From Arthrobacter globiformis (GTDB lineage Bacteria > Actinomycetota > Actinomycetes > Actinomycetales > Micrococcaceae): DNA of 64,000 bases. The DNA lies in contig NZ_JAUSZX010000001.1 of NCBI RefSeq assembly GCF_030818015.1, forward strand, positions 2,852,001 through 2,916,000, given 5' to 3'. The position numbers and the translations under genes are program-made. The notes under the pieces are model-generated. The model searched no databases. It was not told where the DNA came from and saw nothing but the letters and a program-made list of their open reading frames with translations. Below, piece by piece: positions 15,784 through 24,388 of the stretch (the first letter of the stretch is position 1; every line of letters starts with the position of its first letter).

Positions 15784-16983
15784 CTACGCGCCGGCCGTTA
15801 CGTCCTGCCACTGGGCGTTGTGGGCGGCACTGGTTTCGGCGGCGTCGAGGAGGCGCTGGATCTGCAGCCCCTCCGCGAATGATGGCTCCGGCTGCTCGCC
15901 GCGGGCGATGCACCGGGCGAAGTCGGCAGCCTGATGGACGAAGGCGTGGTCGTAGCCGAGCCCGTGTCCGGGCGGCCACCACGCTCCGGCGTAGGGGTGA
16001 GTGGGCTCGGTGACGAGGATCCGGCGGAAGCCTGCCGACTCGGCGGGGTCGGTGTGGTCATGGAACCAGAGCTCATTGAGGTCTTCGAAGTCGAAGGCCA
16101 GGGAACCGAGTGAACCGTTGACCTCAAGCCGGATGGCGTTCTTGCGGCCGGTGGCGAAGCGGGTTGCCTCGAACGTGGCCAACGCCCCTTCGGCTGTCCG
16201 GCCGACGATGACGGCGGCATCATCCACGGTCACTGTGCCCTGTTCAGCCTTGTCGTGGCCTTGGGCCCGCAGGCCGGACGACGAGCCGGCGAGCGGCCGG
16301 GTCTTCACGAAAGTCTCCGTCAGCGCACTGATCCCGGCGAGGCGGTGTCCGGTGACGTACTGCGCGAGGTCGATGATGTGTGCGCCGATGTCGCCGAGCG
16401 CACCCGAGCCTGCCTTGTCCTTCTCCAGTCGCCAGACCAGCGGGAAGTCCTCGTCCACGATCCAGTCCTGCAAGTAGGAGGCACGGATATGGCGGATGGT
16501 ACCGAGCCTGCCGTCCCGGACCAGATCCCGGGCGTAGGCGAGTGCCGGGGTCCGGCGGTAGCTGAAGCCGACCATCGCCAGGGCGCCCCGGGCCTTCGCC
16601 TCCTCTGCTGCGAGGGCCATCCTCTCGGCTTCGGCCAGTGTGTTGGCGAGGGGCTTTTCGCAGAGGACGTGCTTGCCGGCCTGGAGCGCGGCGATGGCAA
16701 TCTCGGCGTGCAGGTTCCCGGGAACGCAGATGTCGACGGCGTCGATCTCCGGGTCCGCCACGAGGGCCCGCCAGTCGGTCTCCACCCGGCCGATGCCGAA
16801 TTTGTCAGCAAAGGATTCGGCTGCTTCCTGGTTGCGGCCGCAGACCGCTGCGAGGACGGGCACAACGTCGAGGTCGAAGAACCTCGGTGCCGTGGTCCAG
16901 GCCTGGGCGTGAATGGAGCCCATGAACGAGTAGCCGATTAGGGCTATCCGCAGCTTTCCCGGCTCTGATGTTGTGGACGTCAT
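15784..16983 (-). CDS. Gfo/Idh/MocA family oxidoreductase (first gene of the catabolic operon)
   Basis: A 399-residue dehydrogenase-like protein. The nucleotide-binding motif ALIGYSFMGS replaces the more usual GxGxxG by GYSFMG, still a Gly-rich turn; VLCEKPLANT carries the catalytic-region Glu-Lys-Pro. The C-terminal domain has GALGDIGAHIIDLAQYVTGH, the helix that normally supplies His and Asp for sugar oxidation. An AGGAGG element lies just before ATG 16983. It is the first gene of the operon running to 10480 and diverges from the LacI gene, sharing its two-operator promoter region. Confidence 0.88.
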   Translation of the reverse strand: MTSTTSEPGKLRIALIGYSFMGSIHAQAWTTAPRFFDLDVVPVLAAVCGRNQEAAESFADKFGIGRVETDWRALVADPEIDAVDICVPGNLHAEIAIAALQAGKHVLCEKPLANTLAEAERMALAAEEAKARGALAMVGFSYRRTPALAYARDLVRDGRLGTIRHIRASYLQDWIVDEDFPLVWRLEKDKAGSGALGDIGAHIIDLAQYVTGHRLAGISALTETFVKTRPLAGSSSGLRAQGHDKAEQGTVTVDDAAVIVGRTAEGALATFEATRFATGRKNAIRLEVNGSLGSLAFDFEDLNELWFHDHTDPAESAGFRRILVTEPTHPYAGAWWPPGHGLGYDHAFVHQAADFARCIARGEQPEPSFAEGLQIQRLLDAAETSAAHNAQWQDVTAGA

Positions 16984-17020
16984 CGTCCTCCTGTCGAAAA
17001 GTAGGCTCGTGCAAATCGGC

Positions 17021-17036
17021 AGTTAAGCGGTTAACT
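17021..17036. promoter_or_regulatory. LacI-family operator O1
   Basis: AGTTAAGCGGTTAACT is a 16-bp palindrome with perfect six-base arms (AGTTAA/TTAACT) around a central CG, the standard form of LacI-family operators. It sits 38 bases upstream of the ATG of the divergent dehydrogenase, where binding would block that promoter. Its reverse complement matches O2 at 15 of 16 positions. Confidence 0.75.
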
Positions 17037-17121
17037 CGTTGGCCGAGTCCGGCACGGGTTCAATGTGTCGGGGGATGTCGAAACAACTCTGCATGCCGCG
17101 GCGAGGGGTTGTCAAGGAAAA

Positions 17122-17137
17122 AGTTAACCGCTTTACT
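17122..17137. promoter_or_regulatory. LacI-family operator O2
   Basis: AGTTAACCGCTTTACT differs from the reverse complement of O1 at one base. It lies 46 bases upstream of the GTG of the LacI-type regulator and 101 bases from O1. Two operators in one divergent promoter region suggest autoregulation and perhaps a DNA loop between them. Confidence 0.7.
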
Positions 17138-17182
17138 GGAGTCCTGTCCGGTTTCCCGAGTCTGAACTGAAAGAGGCGTGCC

Positions 17183-18220
17183 GTGCCCACCATGAGAGAC
17201 GTTGCGAGGCTGGCGGACGTCTCGATCGCCACGGTGTCGTTTGTCATCAACGACACCAAACCGGTTGCCCCGGCCACCCGCGCCAGGGTTGAGGAGGCCA
17301 TGCTGCAACTTGGCTATCGCCGGAATGCCCTAGGGCGCGCGCTGGCCAGCAAGCGCACCCGGATCATTGCGCTGCTGTACCCCGCGCTGCAGCGGCGGCT
17401 CAGCGAGACCGCCGTGAAGTTCTTCACCAGCGCCACGCAGACGGCGAAGGACCTCGGGTACAACCTTGTGCTGTGGCCCATCAGCAACGACGCCGAAGAG
17501 GTTGAGGAGCTCATCTCGAGCGGCTTCATCGACGGTGTCCTGCTCATGGAAGTGCAGCTGGACGATGCGCGGGTGGAGCGGCTGCGGCGTTCCACGTTGC
17601 CGTTTGCCCTGATTGGACGGACGCGGCACCCCGAGGAACTGCCGTATGCGGACGTCGACTTTGAGAATTCCATGATCGAGGCCGTCTCCTACCTGGAGGG
17701 GCTGGGCCACCGCCGGTTCTGCTTCGTTGACAGCGGCGGGGCCGAGCATGCACTCAGCGGCTACGGCCCCGTGGTGCGGAGCCGGGCGACCTTTGCCGCG
17801 GAAGTGGAGCGCCGGGGGCTGGCATCCGTCCACATCTCGTGCGAGGAATCGCCCATATCAGGTCAGGGCGCCGCCGAAAGGCTGCTCGAAACCGCCCCGG
17901 ACACGACGGCGGTAATCCTCATGAACGACAACGCGTCGTTCGGCTTCATCAACGGCCTGGACAAGCACGGAATCGACGTGCCCGGCGACATGTCGGTCCT
18001 GCTGATTGGCTCAACGCCGGACGGGGCCGCGACGACGGATCCTCGGCTGACCGTCCTCACGCTGCCCAGCACGGAGCTGGGACGCATGGGCGTCGAAACG
18101 CTCGTGGATCAGCTCGAGGAGCGGGGCGGCCCCATGCGCCAGGCTGTGGTGATCTGCCGTTTCGAGGAAGGACAGTCGACGGGGCCGGCCCAGCGGGCGC
18201 CGTCGTCAGCGGCAGGCTGA
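17183..18220 (+). CDS. LacI family transcriptional regulator
   Basis: A 345-residue repressor. The helix-turn-helix is MRDVARLADVSIATVSFVIN, where Phe takes the place of the Arg seen in E. coli LacI (TVSRVVN), and the hinge helix is NALGRALASKR. A periplasmic-binding-protein-like effector domain follows, with IGFxDG-type region RTRIIALLYPAL and the C-terminal segment GRMGVETLVDQL. GTG 17183 has AAGAGG upstream at good spacing; ATG 17192 is the alternative. It diverges from the sugar operon and two AGTTAA-NCGN-TTAACT-type operators lie between them, so it most likely represses that operon until the sugar inducer binds. Confidence 0.9.
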   Translation: MPTMRDVARLADVSIATVSFVINDTKPVAPATRARVEEAMLQLGYRRNALGRALASKRTRIIALLYPALQRRLSETAVKFFTSATQTAKDLGYNLVLWPISNDAEEVEELISSGFIDGVLLMEVQLDDARVERLRRSTLPFALIGRTRHPEELPYADVDFENSMIEAVSYLEGLGHRRFCFVDSGGAEHALSGYGPVVRSRATFAAEVERRGLASVHISCEESPISGQGAAERLLETAPDTTAVILMNDNASFGFINGLDKHGIDVPGDMSVLLIGSTPDGAATTDPRLTVLTLPSTELGRMGVETLVDQLEERGGPMRQAVVICRFEEGQSTGPAQRAPSSAAG

Positions 18221-18247
18221 GCCAGGCGGGCTGAGAACCGGAAGCTC

Positions 18248-18871
18248 CTAGTCCTCCGGCTCGCCCAGGCCCCGGGCGGCCAGCGCTTCGCCCGTGTGGC
18301 GGGCATAGGCAACAGTGGTGATGAACACCGGCAGGACCAGTGCCCTCGGGTTTCGTTCCAGGCCGCGTGCCCGGGCAGAGTCCCGGACGTCTGCGAATGC
18401 CCCGGCGATAAAGGGAATGCTCCGCAGCATGATGGCGATGGTCAGTGCAAAGCGTTCGGGGTCCGCGCCGAAGCGCCGGAACGGGCGGGCCAGGGAAACC
18501 ACGCCGTCAAGCAGCCGGTGCAGCGGCGTTGTGGCGGTCAGCAGGGATGCGGCCACGACGCACAGCAGGATGTTCAGGACGATCCGCGCGGCAACAGGCC
18601 CGCCCAGCTGCCACCACTGGAACGCGCCGATGACTAGCAGGATGGGCAGCAGCGGCCGGACCGCACGGAAGAGGCGCACCGCTCCGGCGCCGCTGAGCAG
18701 GAACAGCACGCACACCACAAGGAGGGCCGCGGCGGCGAGCCGCCAGTCGACGATCAGGAACGAGGCCATTCCGCAGGCCAGGACGAGCAGGAACTTCAGC
18801 CACAGCGGCATGCGGTGGATCAGGGAGGTGCCGGGCACGTAGTTGGCGAGCAGGAAGCCGTGTCCCCTCAC
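18248..18871 (-). CDS. bioN: Energy-coupling factor transmembrane protein (BioN)
   Basis: A 207-residue ECF T component with about five transmembrane helices. The two coupling-helix Ala-Arg-Gly motifs that contact the ATPase are visible in SARARGLERNP and ALAARGLGEPED. It overlaps bioM by four bases (ATGA) and is the last gene of the bioYMN operon, which identifies the transported vitamin as biotin. It ends convergently with the LacI gene. Confidence 0.88.
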   Translation of the reverse strand: MRGHGFLLANYVPGTSLIHRMPLWLKFLLVLACGMASFLIVDWRLAAAALLVVCVLFLLSGAGAVRLFRAVRPLLPILLVIGAFQWWQLGGPVAARIVLNILLCVVAASLLTATTPLHRLLDGVVSLARPFRRFGADPERFALTIAIMLRSIPFIAGAFADVRDSARARGLERNPRALVLPVFITTVAYARHTGEALAARGLGEPED

Positions 18872-19593
18872 CGGAAGTCCCCGCCTGACAGGCTCCGGGC
18901 AGAAAGCGAGCGGTATTGCTCGACGGCGGCGGCAGCACCGCCGTCGTACGCTATCCGTCCGGATTCGACCACCAGGATCCGGTCCATGTCCAGGGCCAGC
19001 TCCAGGTCATGGGTGGACATGACGATCTGCTGGCTAAGGCCAGAAAGTGTGCGGCGCAGCAGCTCGCGGTTCCGGAGATCCAGCAGCGTGGAGGGCTCAT
19101 CGAGCACGAGCACGTCAGGTTCCACCGCCAGCACGGAAGCCAGGGCGAGGAGCTGCCGCTCGCCTCCGGAGAGTTCATAGATGCTCTGGTCAGCCAGCGG
19201 CAGCAGCCCGAAACGGTCCAGGGCGGCCGTGGCCTGCTCCCGGCGTTCCTTCCCGTGCCGCACCGAACGCCGGAGGGACAGCTCCACATCCTCACGCCCG
19301 GTGGGCATGACCAGCTGGGAGAGGGGATCGGTGAAGACGAAGCCCACCTGCTGCCGCACGGCGCGCACATTGCGGACCGTGTCGGCGCCGTTGACGGTCA
19401 CTGTCCCTGCCGTGGGGGCAACGAGGCCGTTGAGCATTCGGAGGAGCGTCGACTTGCCGGAACCGTTGGCCCCGATCACGCCGATGCGCTCCTCGGTGAG
19501 TTCCAGTGATATGTCCTGGAGCAGAACTTTGGGGTCTGTGCGGCCGTCGACGGCCACGCTGACCCCTGCGTTCCTGAGGGAGATGGTGCTCAC
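18868..19593 (-). CDS. bioM: Energy-coupling factor ATPase (BioM)
   Basis: A 241-residue ABC ATPase of the ECF type. Walker A is GANGSGKST (about residue 40), the Q-loop is VGFVFTDP, the signature is LSGGERQ, Walker B is DVLVLDEPS, and the switch His is in STHDLE. It overlaps bioY upstream and bioN downstream by four bases each, so expression is tightly coupled. It powers biotin import with BioN and BioY. Confidence 0.93.
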   Translation of the reverse strand: MSTISLRNAGVSVAVDGRTDPKVLLQDISLELTEERIGVIGANGSGKSTLLRMLNGLVAPTAGTVTVNGADTVRNVRAVRQQVGFVFTDPLSQLVMPTGREDVELSLRRSVRHGKERREQATAALDRFGLLPLADQSIYELSGGERQLLALASVLAVEPDVLVLDEPSTLLDLRNRELLRRTLSGLSQQIVMSTHDLELALDMDRILVVESGRIAYDGGAAAAVEQYRSLSARSLSGGDFR

Positions 19594-20264
19594 TGCTGTG
19601 CGGAGGCTTCCGGCGTGGCGCGCTGCTCCGTGGTGGACTTCTGCGGGAGCTGCCGGACGCGGCGGACCAGCAGGTCGGGGAAGGCCTTGTGCAGGGCGAT
19701 GGCCACCGCCACCGCGAGGACATTCTTGATGATGTCACCCGGGTAGAAGGGCAGATCGGCCAGGAAGGCCTTGGAGAAGTCCAGCTTGGCGTTGACCATC
19801 ATGCCGGCGATGCCCAGGCCGTGGATCAGCACAATGCTGATAACCATGGCGGCCGCGAACAGGAACACGGCACGGAACTTCACCGTGCGGCGGATGACGA
19901 CGGCGGCCAGCCAGCCCACCGCCGCGGCGGCGAGGGGGAACGCGATGATGTAGCCGGCCGACGGTCCGGCCAGGATTCCCAGCCCGCTGCGGCCGCCGCT
20001 GAAAATGGGGAGTCCGGCGAGCCCAAGCAGGGTATGGAGGCCGACGGCGGCGAACGCGCGGCCGGGGCCGAGGGCGAGCCCGGTCAGCATGACGGCGAGC
20101 GTCTGGAGCGTAATGGGGACGCCGAGGCCGCCCACCGGGATGGCCGCAACCAGGGCTGACGCGGCCACGAGCGCGGCGAAGACGGCGATGAGTCCGAGGT
20201 CGGTGGCGTTCCAGCGGCTGCGCTTTGCCGGCTGCAGGGTGCCGGCGGAATGGGTCTGGGTCAT
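19590..20264 (-). CDS. bioY: Biotin transporter substrate-binding subunit BioY
   Basis: A 224-residue S component of the biotin ECF transporter with six predicted helices. Family motifs GLGVPITLQTLAVMLTGLAL, PSAGYIIAFPLAA and FYPGDIIKN are all present; the last two line the biotin pocket. It is the first gene of bioY-bioM-bioN. The upstream 291 bases are shared with the divergent ABC-F gene; I could not identify a BirA or BioQ site there with confidence. Confidence 0.93.
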   Translation of the reverse strand: MTQTHSAGTLQPAKRSRWNATDLGLIAVFAALVAASALVAAIPVGGLGVPITLQTLAVMLTGLALGPGRAFAAVGLHTLLGLAGLPIFSGGRSGLGILAGPSAGYIIAFPLAAAAVGWLAAVVIRRTVKFRAVFLFAAAMVISIVLIHGLGIAGMMVNAKLDFSKAFLADLPFYPGDIIKNVLAVAVAIALHKAFPDLLVRRVRQLPQKSTTEQRATPEASAQQ

Positions 20265-20555
20265 GGGTGGTCCTGTCGAGAGGGTACAAACAATTATCAG
20301 CTGGTCTCGACGTTACTGGCCCGGGAAAAGGTGTATTTTGTGGGTCTTCTACAAGCCGGAGGCTCCGGTGCTTGGTCCACGGCACAAATGGCGGCCCTGC
20401 GCACCGGTCAAATGGCGGGCGACGCGTCCGGTTACGTGCTCTTGTTGCGGCCGGTAGACTTGTAGGGGCCGTTCTCTCGGCCACACCTCCGGTACCCACT
20501 AGGTTCCATTTTCGTTGTGCCGCGGCGTTCCCTGTTGTGAAAGGCCTTACCTGCT

Positions 20556-22154
20556 TTGATTACCGTCCAGGATCTTGAACTGCGCGCCGGCGCCCGCCTG
20601 CTCATGGACCAGGTGAGCTTCCGCATCGACAAGGGTGACAAGATCGGCCTGGTTGGCCGCAATGGCGCCGGTAAGACTACCCTGACCCGCGTTCTTGCCG
20701 GCGAGGGCCTCCCGGCCGCCGGCAAGGTAACCCGCAGCGGCGAGATCGGCTACCTGCCGCAGGACCCCCGCACGCCGGACATGGAACAGTTGGCCCGAGA
20801 CAGGATCCTGTCCGCGCGCGGCCTGGATGTCGTCGTCGGGAAGCTCAAGAAGGCCCACGAGGAAATGGCCAGTGACGACGCGGCAGTCCAGCGCAAGGCC
20901 ATGAACCGGTACGACCGGCTGGAATCCGAGTTCCTCGCGGGCGGCGGTTATGCGGCCGAAGCGGAAGCGGCGGCCATTTCCTCCAACCTTGCGTTGCCGG
21001 ACCGCATCCTGAACCAGCCGCTGAAGACGCTCTCCGGCGGCCAGCGCCGCCGCGTGGAGCTTGCCCGGATTTTGTACTCCGGGGCAGAGACCATGCTGCT
21101 GGATGAGCCCACGAACCACCTGGACGCAGATTCCATCTCCTGGCTCCGGGACTTCCTGAAGAACCACCAGGGCGGGCTGATCGTGATCAGCCACGACACC
21201 GAACTGCTGGAAGCAACCGTGAACAAGGTGTTTCTGCTGGATGCCAACCGCGCCCAGATCGATTTCTACAACATGGACTGGAAGCGCTACCTAACGCAGC
21301 GCGAGACCGACGAACGCGCCCGCAAGCGCGAACGGGCCAACGCCGAGAAGAAGGCCCAGGTCCTGATGGACCAGGCCAACAAGATGCGCGCCAAGGCCAC
21401 CAAGGCCGTCGCCGCGCAGAACATGGCCAAGCGCGCCGAGCGGCTGCTCAGCGGCCTGGAGGCCGTCCGCGAGAACGACCGCGTGGCGGCATTGCGCTTC
21501 CCGGACCCGTCCCCCTGCGGCAAGACCCCGCTCACGGCCGAGGGCCTCAGCAAGTCCTACGGTTCGCTGGAGATCTTCACCGACGTGGACCTCGCCATCG
21601 ACCGCGGCTCCAAGGTGGTCATCCTCGGCCTCAACGGTGCCGGCAAGACCACCCTGCTGCGGATGCTCGCCGGCGTGGACCGCCCGGACACCGGCGACAT
21701 CGTTCCCGGGCACGGACTCAAGGTGGGCTACTACGCCCAGGAACACGAAACCCTGGACCACGACCGGACAGTCCTCGAAAACATGCGTTCCTCTGCGCCG
21801 GATATGAAGGACGCGGAGGTCCGCGGCATCCTGGGCTCGTTCCTGTTCTCCGGTGACGACGTCGACAAGCCCGCCGGAGTGCTCTCCGGCGGTGAGAAGA
21901 CCCGTCTGGCGCTGGCCACCATCGTGGCCTCCAGCGCGAACGTTCTCCTCCTGGACGAGCCCACCAACAACCTCGACCCTGCCAGCCGCGCCGAGATCCT
22001 GGGCGCACTGCGCAACTACACCGGCGCCGTCGTCCTGGTCAGCCACGACGAAGGCGCCGTTGAGGCCCTCAACCCGGAGCGCGTGGTGCTGCTGCCCGAC
22101 GGCGTTGAGGACCTCTGGAACGAGGACTACCTGGACCTCATCACGCTGGCCTAG
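20556..22154 (+). CDS. ABC-F family ATPase
   Basis: A 532-residue soluble protein with two ABC domains and no membrane segment. The first Walker A is GRNGAGKTT and the first signature LSGGQRRR; the second pair is GLNGAGKTT and LSGGEKTR. Both Walker B motifs read LLLDEPTN. An Arg/Lys/Ala-rich linker at about residues 235-310 is the tRNA-interaction motif that reaches towards the ribosomal P/E sites. It is very similar in layout to Mycobacterium tuberculosis Rv1473. TTG 20556 is chosen because homologues start with this ITVQDLELR strand; AAAGG lies ten bases upstream. Members of the family assist translation or protect ribosomes from antibiotics; which applies here is not known. Confidence 0.9.
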   Translation: MITVQDLELRAGARLLMDQVSFRIDKGDKIGLVGRNGAGKTTLTRVLAGEGLPAAGKVTRSGEIGYLPQDPRTPDMEQLARDRILSARGLDVVVGKLKKAHEEMASDDAAVQRKAMNRYDRLESEFLAGGGYAAEAEAAAISSNLALPDRILNQPLKTLSGGQRRRVELARILYSGAETMLLDEPTNHLDADSISWLRDFLKNHQGGLIVISHDTELLEATVNKVFLLDANRAQIDFYNMDWKRYLTQRETDERARKRERANAEKKAQVLMDQANKMRAKATKAVAAQNMAKRAERLLSGLEAVRENDRVAALRFPDPSPCGKTPLTAEGLSKSYGSLEIFTDVDLAIDRGSKVVILGLNGAGKTTLLRMLAGVDRPDTGDIVPGHGLKVGYYAQEHETLDHDRTVLENMRSSAPDMKDAEVRGILGSFLFSGDDVDKPAGVLSGGEKTRLALATIVASSANVLLLDEPTNNLDPASRAEILGALRNYTGAVVLVSHDEGAVEALNPERVVLLPDGVEDLWNEDYLDLITLA

Positions 22155-22242
22155 TTTCACCGGGGGCTGGCCGGTGTGCCAGCTATCGCTGCCAGGCCTC
22201 GCTGAGGCCTTGAAGGTCAGGCCCCCTGATCAGACTGGTTCC

Positions 22243-23503
22243 ATGGAAGCCATTGGGGGGTTCACCGCAGACCGGGCCGGATGGCCTGGTGCCGGTGGGT
22301 TGGCTACTGCCGACGGGTTGGCTACTGCCGGCGCCAACGCCCTTCAGAGCCTTCCTGCTGCGGCGGACGTGGTGGACCGCAGCCTTGATCTGCTGACTTC
22401 CAGCGCGATCACCGCCGAAGACACGGCGTTGTGGGGTTTCGGGCAGGCCGCGGATTTCGCGGGCCGGGTCGAGCGGCTCTCCCGTCACGTGGAGTTTCTG
22501 CAGGTGGTGGCCGCCGGCGCGGTGGACCGGGCCCGCACCGGGGCGCTCACCGGCGCGACGTCACCCCTCGACCCGACCGCTGCCGTCTCCGGTGGCGAGC
22601 CGGCTCCGGGGGATGACGGGTCCCGCAACACTGTCGAGTTCCTGCAGGCGAGGCTGAGGATCCCGGCCGGCGAAGCCCGCCGCCGGCTCGGCCTGGCCGG
22701 CGCCGTGCTGCCCCGGGCTGGTTTCGGCGGCCAGCAGCTCCCTCCCCGCTACGAAGAACTCGCCGCCGCGATCAGCACCGCCCAGATCAGCTCCCGCGCC
22801 GGGACCACCATCACTCTGGCCCTGGACCGGGCCCGGCACCTCACCACCCCGGCCCTCAGCACCGAGATGGAACACGCCCTGACCCGCACCGCCATCGACA
22901 ACGACGCCGACTTCCTTACCCGGGTCACCAAACACTGGACCGAGGCCATCGACCAGGACGGGACCGAACCCTCCGAAGCAGCCCTCCGCCAAATCCAAGG
23001 CGCCTTCATCCGCCGCCCCAAACACGGCCTGCAGCACCTGGAAATCTACGCCACCACCGAACAGTTCGAAACCCTCACCACCGTCATGAACACCGCCACC
23101 AACCCCCGCACCCCGGCACCAACTACCGCGACCTCCTCGGCGAACTCCACCAACGACAAGGAGCACTGTGGGCCCAGGGCGCGCGGGGTCCCCGGTCGGC
23201 TTATACCGGCCGGACCGGCGACGGCACCGCATTGTTCGGGTTCACCGGCCCGGTGAACCCGGCCACGATCCGCAAAATCGCCTGCGACGCCGACATCATC
23301 CCCGTCGTCCTCGGCAGCGAAGGCCGCATCCTGGACATCGGCCGCGCCTCACGGGTCTTCCCGCCCCACATCCCCACCATCATTTGATCCACAAGGAACA
23401 CTGGCACATCGAAGTCACCGCCGAAGTCCCCTGGTTCAAACCCCCACCAGAACTCGACCCCCACCGCAACAACTACTTCCGCTCACGACCCCAACACGAA
23501 TGA
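22243..23503 (+). pseudogene. Decayed DUF222/HNH endonuclease gene lacking the HNH domain
   Basis: From ATG 22243 the frame reads as a normal DUF222 domain (SSAITAEDTALWGFGQAADF, then FLQARLRIPAGEARRRLGLA). It stays intact to about 23120 (TTVMNTATNPRT), then leaves the family. The expected continuation reappears in another frame at about 23223-23386 (FTGPVNPATIRKIACDADI, SRVFPPHI), and the last piece (HWHIEVTAEVPWF to YFRSRPQHE) in a third frame. Between FPPHI and HWHIEV the complete Cys/His HNH nuclease core is missing. So there are at least two frame breaks and one precise-looking internal deletion. Arthrobacter genomes contain many such DUF222-HNH genes of uncertain function. Confidence 0.8.
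23465..23494 (+). repeat. 30-bp direct repeat, left copy (inside HNH gene 3' end)
   Basis: This segment encodes the NNYFRSRP region near the C terminus of the decayed HNH gene. A second copy, 28 of 30 bases identical, lies at 24333-24362. The two copies bracket 838 bases that contain the DHFR-like gene. Confidence 0.7.
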
Positions 23504-23737
23504 AACTGGCCCGAGCACTCAGCACCCGAGCCTGGGCGTCTGTATTGCGACACAGCTGGCCGTATCTGATAAAGAACGTGAACTGCCCAGCAGCGCGCCG
23601 CTGCAGCGGGGGTTCGCTGTCTTCGAGCCGTACCGCAGCAGTCAGCCTGGTGGTCAGCCTCCGCTTCGGTGGCTAAGCTCGTCCCGCTGTGACATATGCA
23701 TTCCCAAACCCCATCAGCCGCACTCGAGGAGAGCATC

Positions 23738-24316
23738 ATGAGCGCTACCTACACCTTCGACATCTTTTCCAGCCTCGACGGCTTCGGCTCCCACAACGGA
23801 AACTGGGGCGGCTACTGGGGCAAGCAAGGCCCCGAGCTGCTCGAGCACCGCCTCGCCTTATACGGCGAGGAGCAGCGAATGGTCTTCGGGGCCAACACGT
23901 ACCGGGCGTTCGCGCAGATGCTGGCCGCAAGCACCGAGGAGTCCGAGGTCCGTGACCCCTGGGTCGCACGGATGAGGAACCTGCCGGCAACGGTGGTGTC
24001 GACCACGCTGCAAGAACCGCTCGACTGGCCGGACGCAGCTGTCGCGAGTGGCGACGCGGTGGACGTCGTCGCCCGGCTCAAGGAAGAGTCAGCAGTGCCG
24101 CTGCGCTCCCACGGCAGCCTGTCGATGAACCGGGCACTGATGGCCGCCGGTCTGGTGGACCGCGTCCAGGTGACTGTCTTCCCCGTGATCACCGGCCAGA
24201 CCGGGGCGGAGCCGATCTTCCGTGGCGCGGCCGACTTCGACCTCGAGCTGATCGAAACCCGGACGCTCGATGGCCACACCCAAGAGCTCATCTACCGGCC
24301 CACCCTGCATGTCTGA
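23738..24316 (+). CDS. Dihydrofolate reductase-like protein (RibD C-terminal domain)
   Basis: A 192-residue single-domain protein of the RibD C-terminal/DHFR superfamily. FDIFSSLDGFGS matches the first strand and active-site loop, MVFGANTYRAF the nucleotide-binding helix, and AVPLRSHGSLSMNRALMAAG the glycine-rich NADPH site; LVDRVQVTVFPVITG is the closing family motif. GAGGAGA precedes ATG 23738. It probably reduces a pteridine-, riboflavin-precursor- or other small substrate with NADPH. True folate reductase (folA) is unlikely. It lies between two 30-bp direct repeats derived from the HNH gene tail, which suggests it arrived by insertion. Confidence 0.82.
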   Translation: MSATYTFDIFSSLDGFGSHNGNWGGYWGKQGPELLEHRLALYGEEQRMVFGANTYRAFAQMLAASTEESEVRDPWVARMRNLPATVVSTTLQEPLDWPDAAVASGDAVDVVARLKEESAVPLRSHGSLSMNRALMAAGLVDRVQVTVFPVITGQTGAEPIFRGAADFDLELIETRTLDGHTQELIYRPTLHV

Positions 24317-24332
24317 ATTGAAGGCAACCGGA

Positions 24333-24362
24333 CGCAACACCTACTTCCGCTCACGACGCCAA
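24333..24362 (+). repeat. 30-bp direct repeat, right copy
   Basis: It matches 23465-23494 with two mismatches but is not in a reading frame here. It begins 16 bases after the stop of the DHFR-like gene and lies in the 72-base gap before the YbaK stop. The family of HNH genes to which it belongs ends in this same sequence. Confidence 0.7.
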
Positions 24363-24388
24363 AGGATTGAGCCGGCCCCCGGCGGCAC

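Noticed and set aside
20265..20555. A possible antibiotic-sensing attenuator ahead of the ABC-F gene, or a biotin repressor site ahead of bioY
   Set aside because: I could not find a convincing leader peptide with paired hairpins, nor a clear BirA or BioQ palindrome, so I do not claim either.
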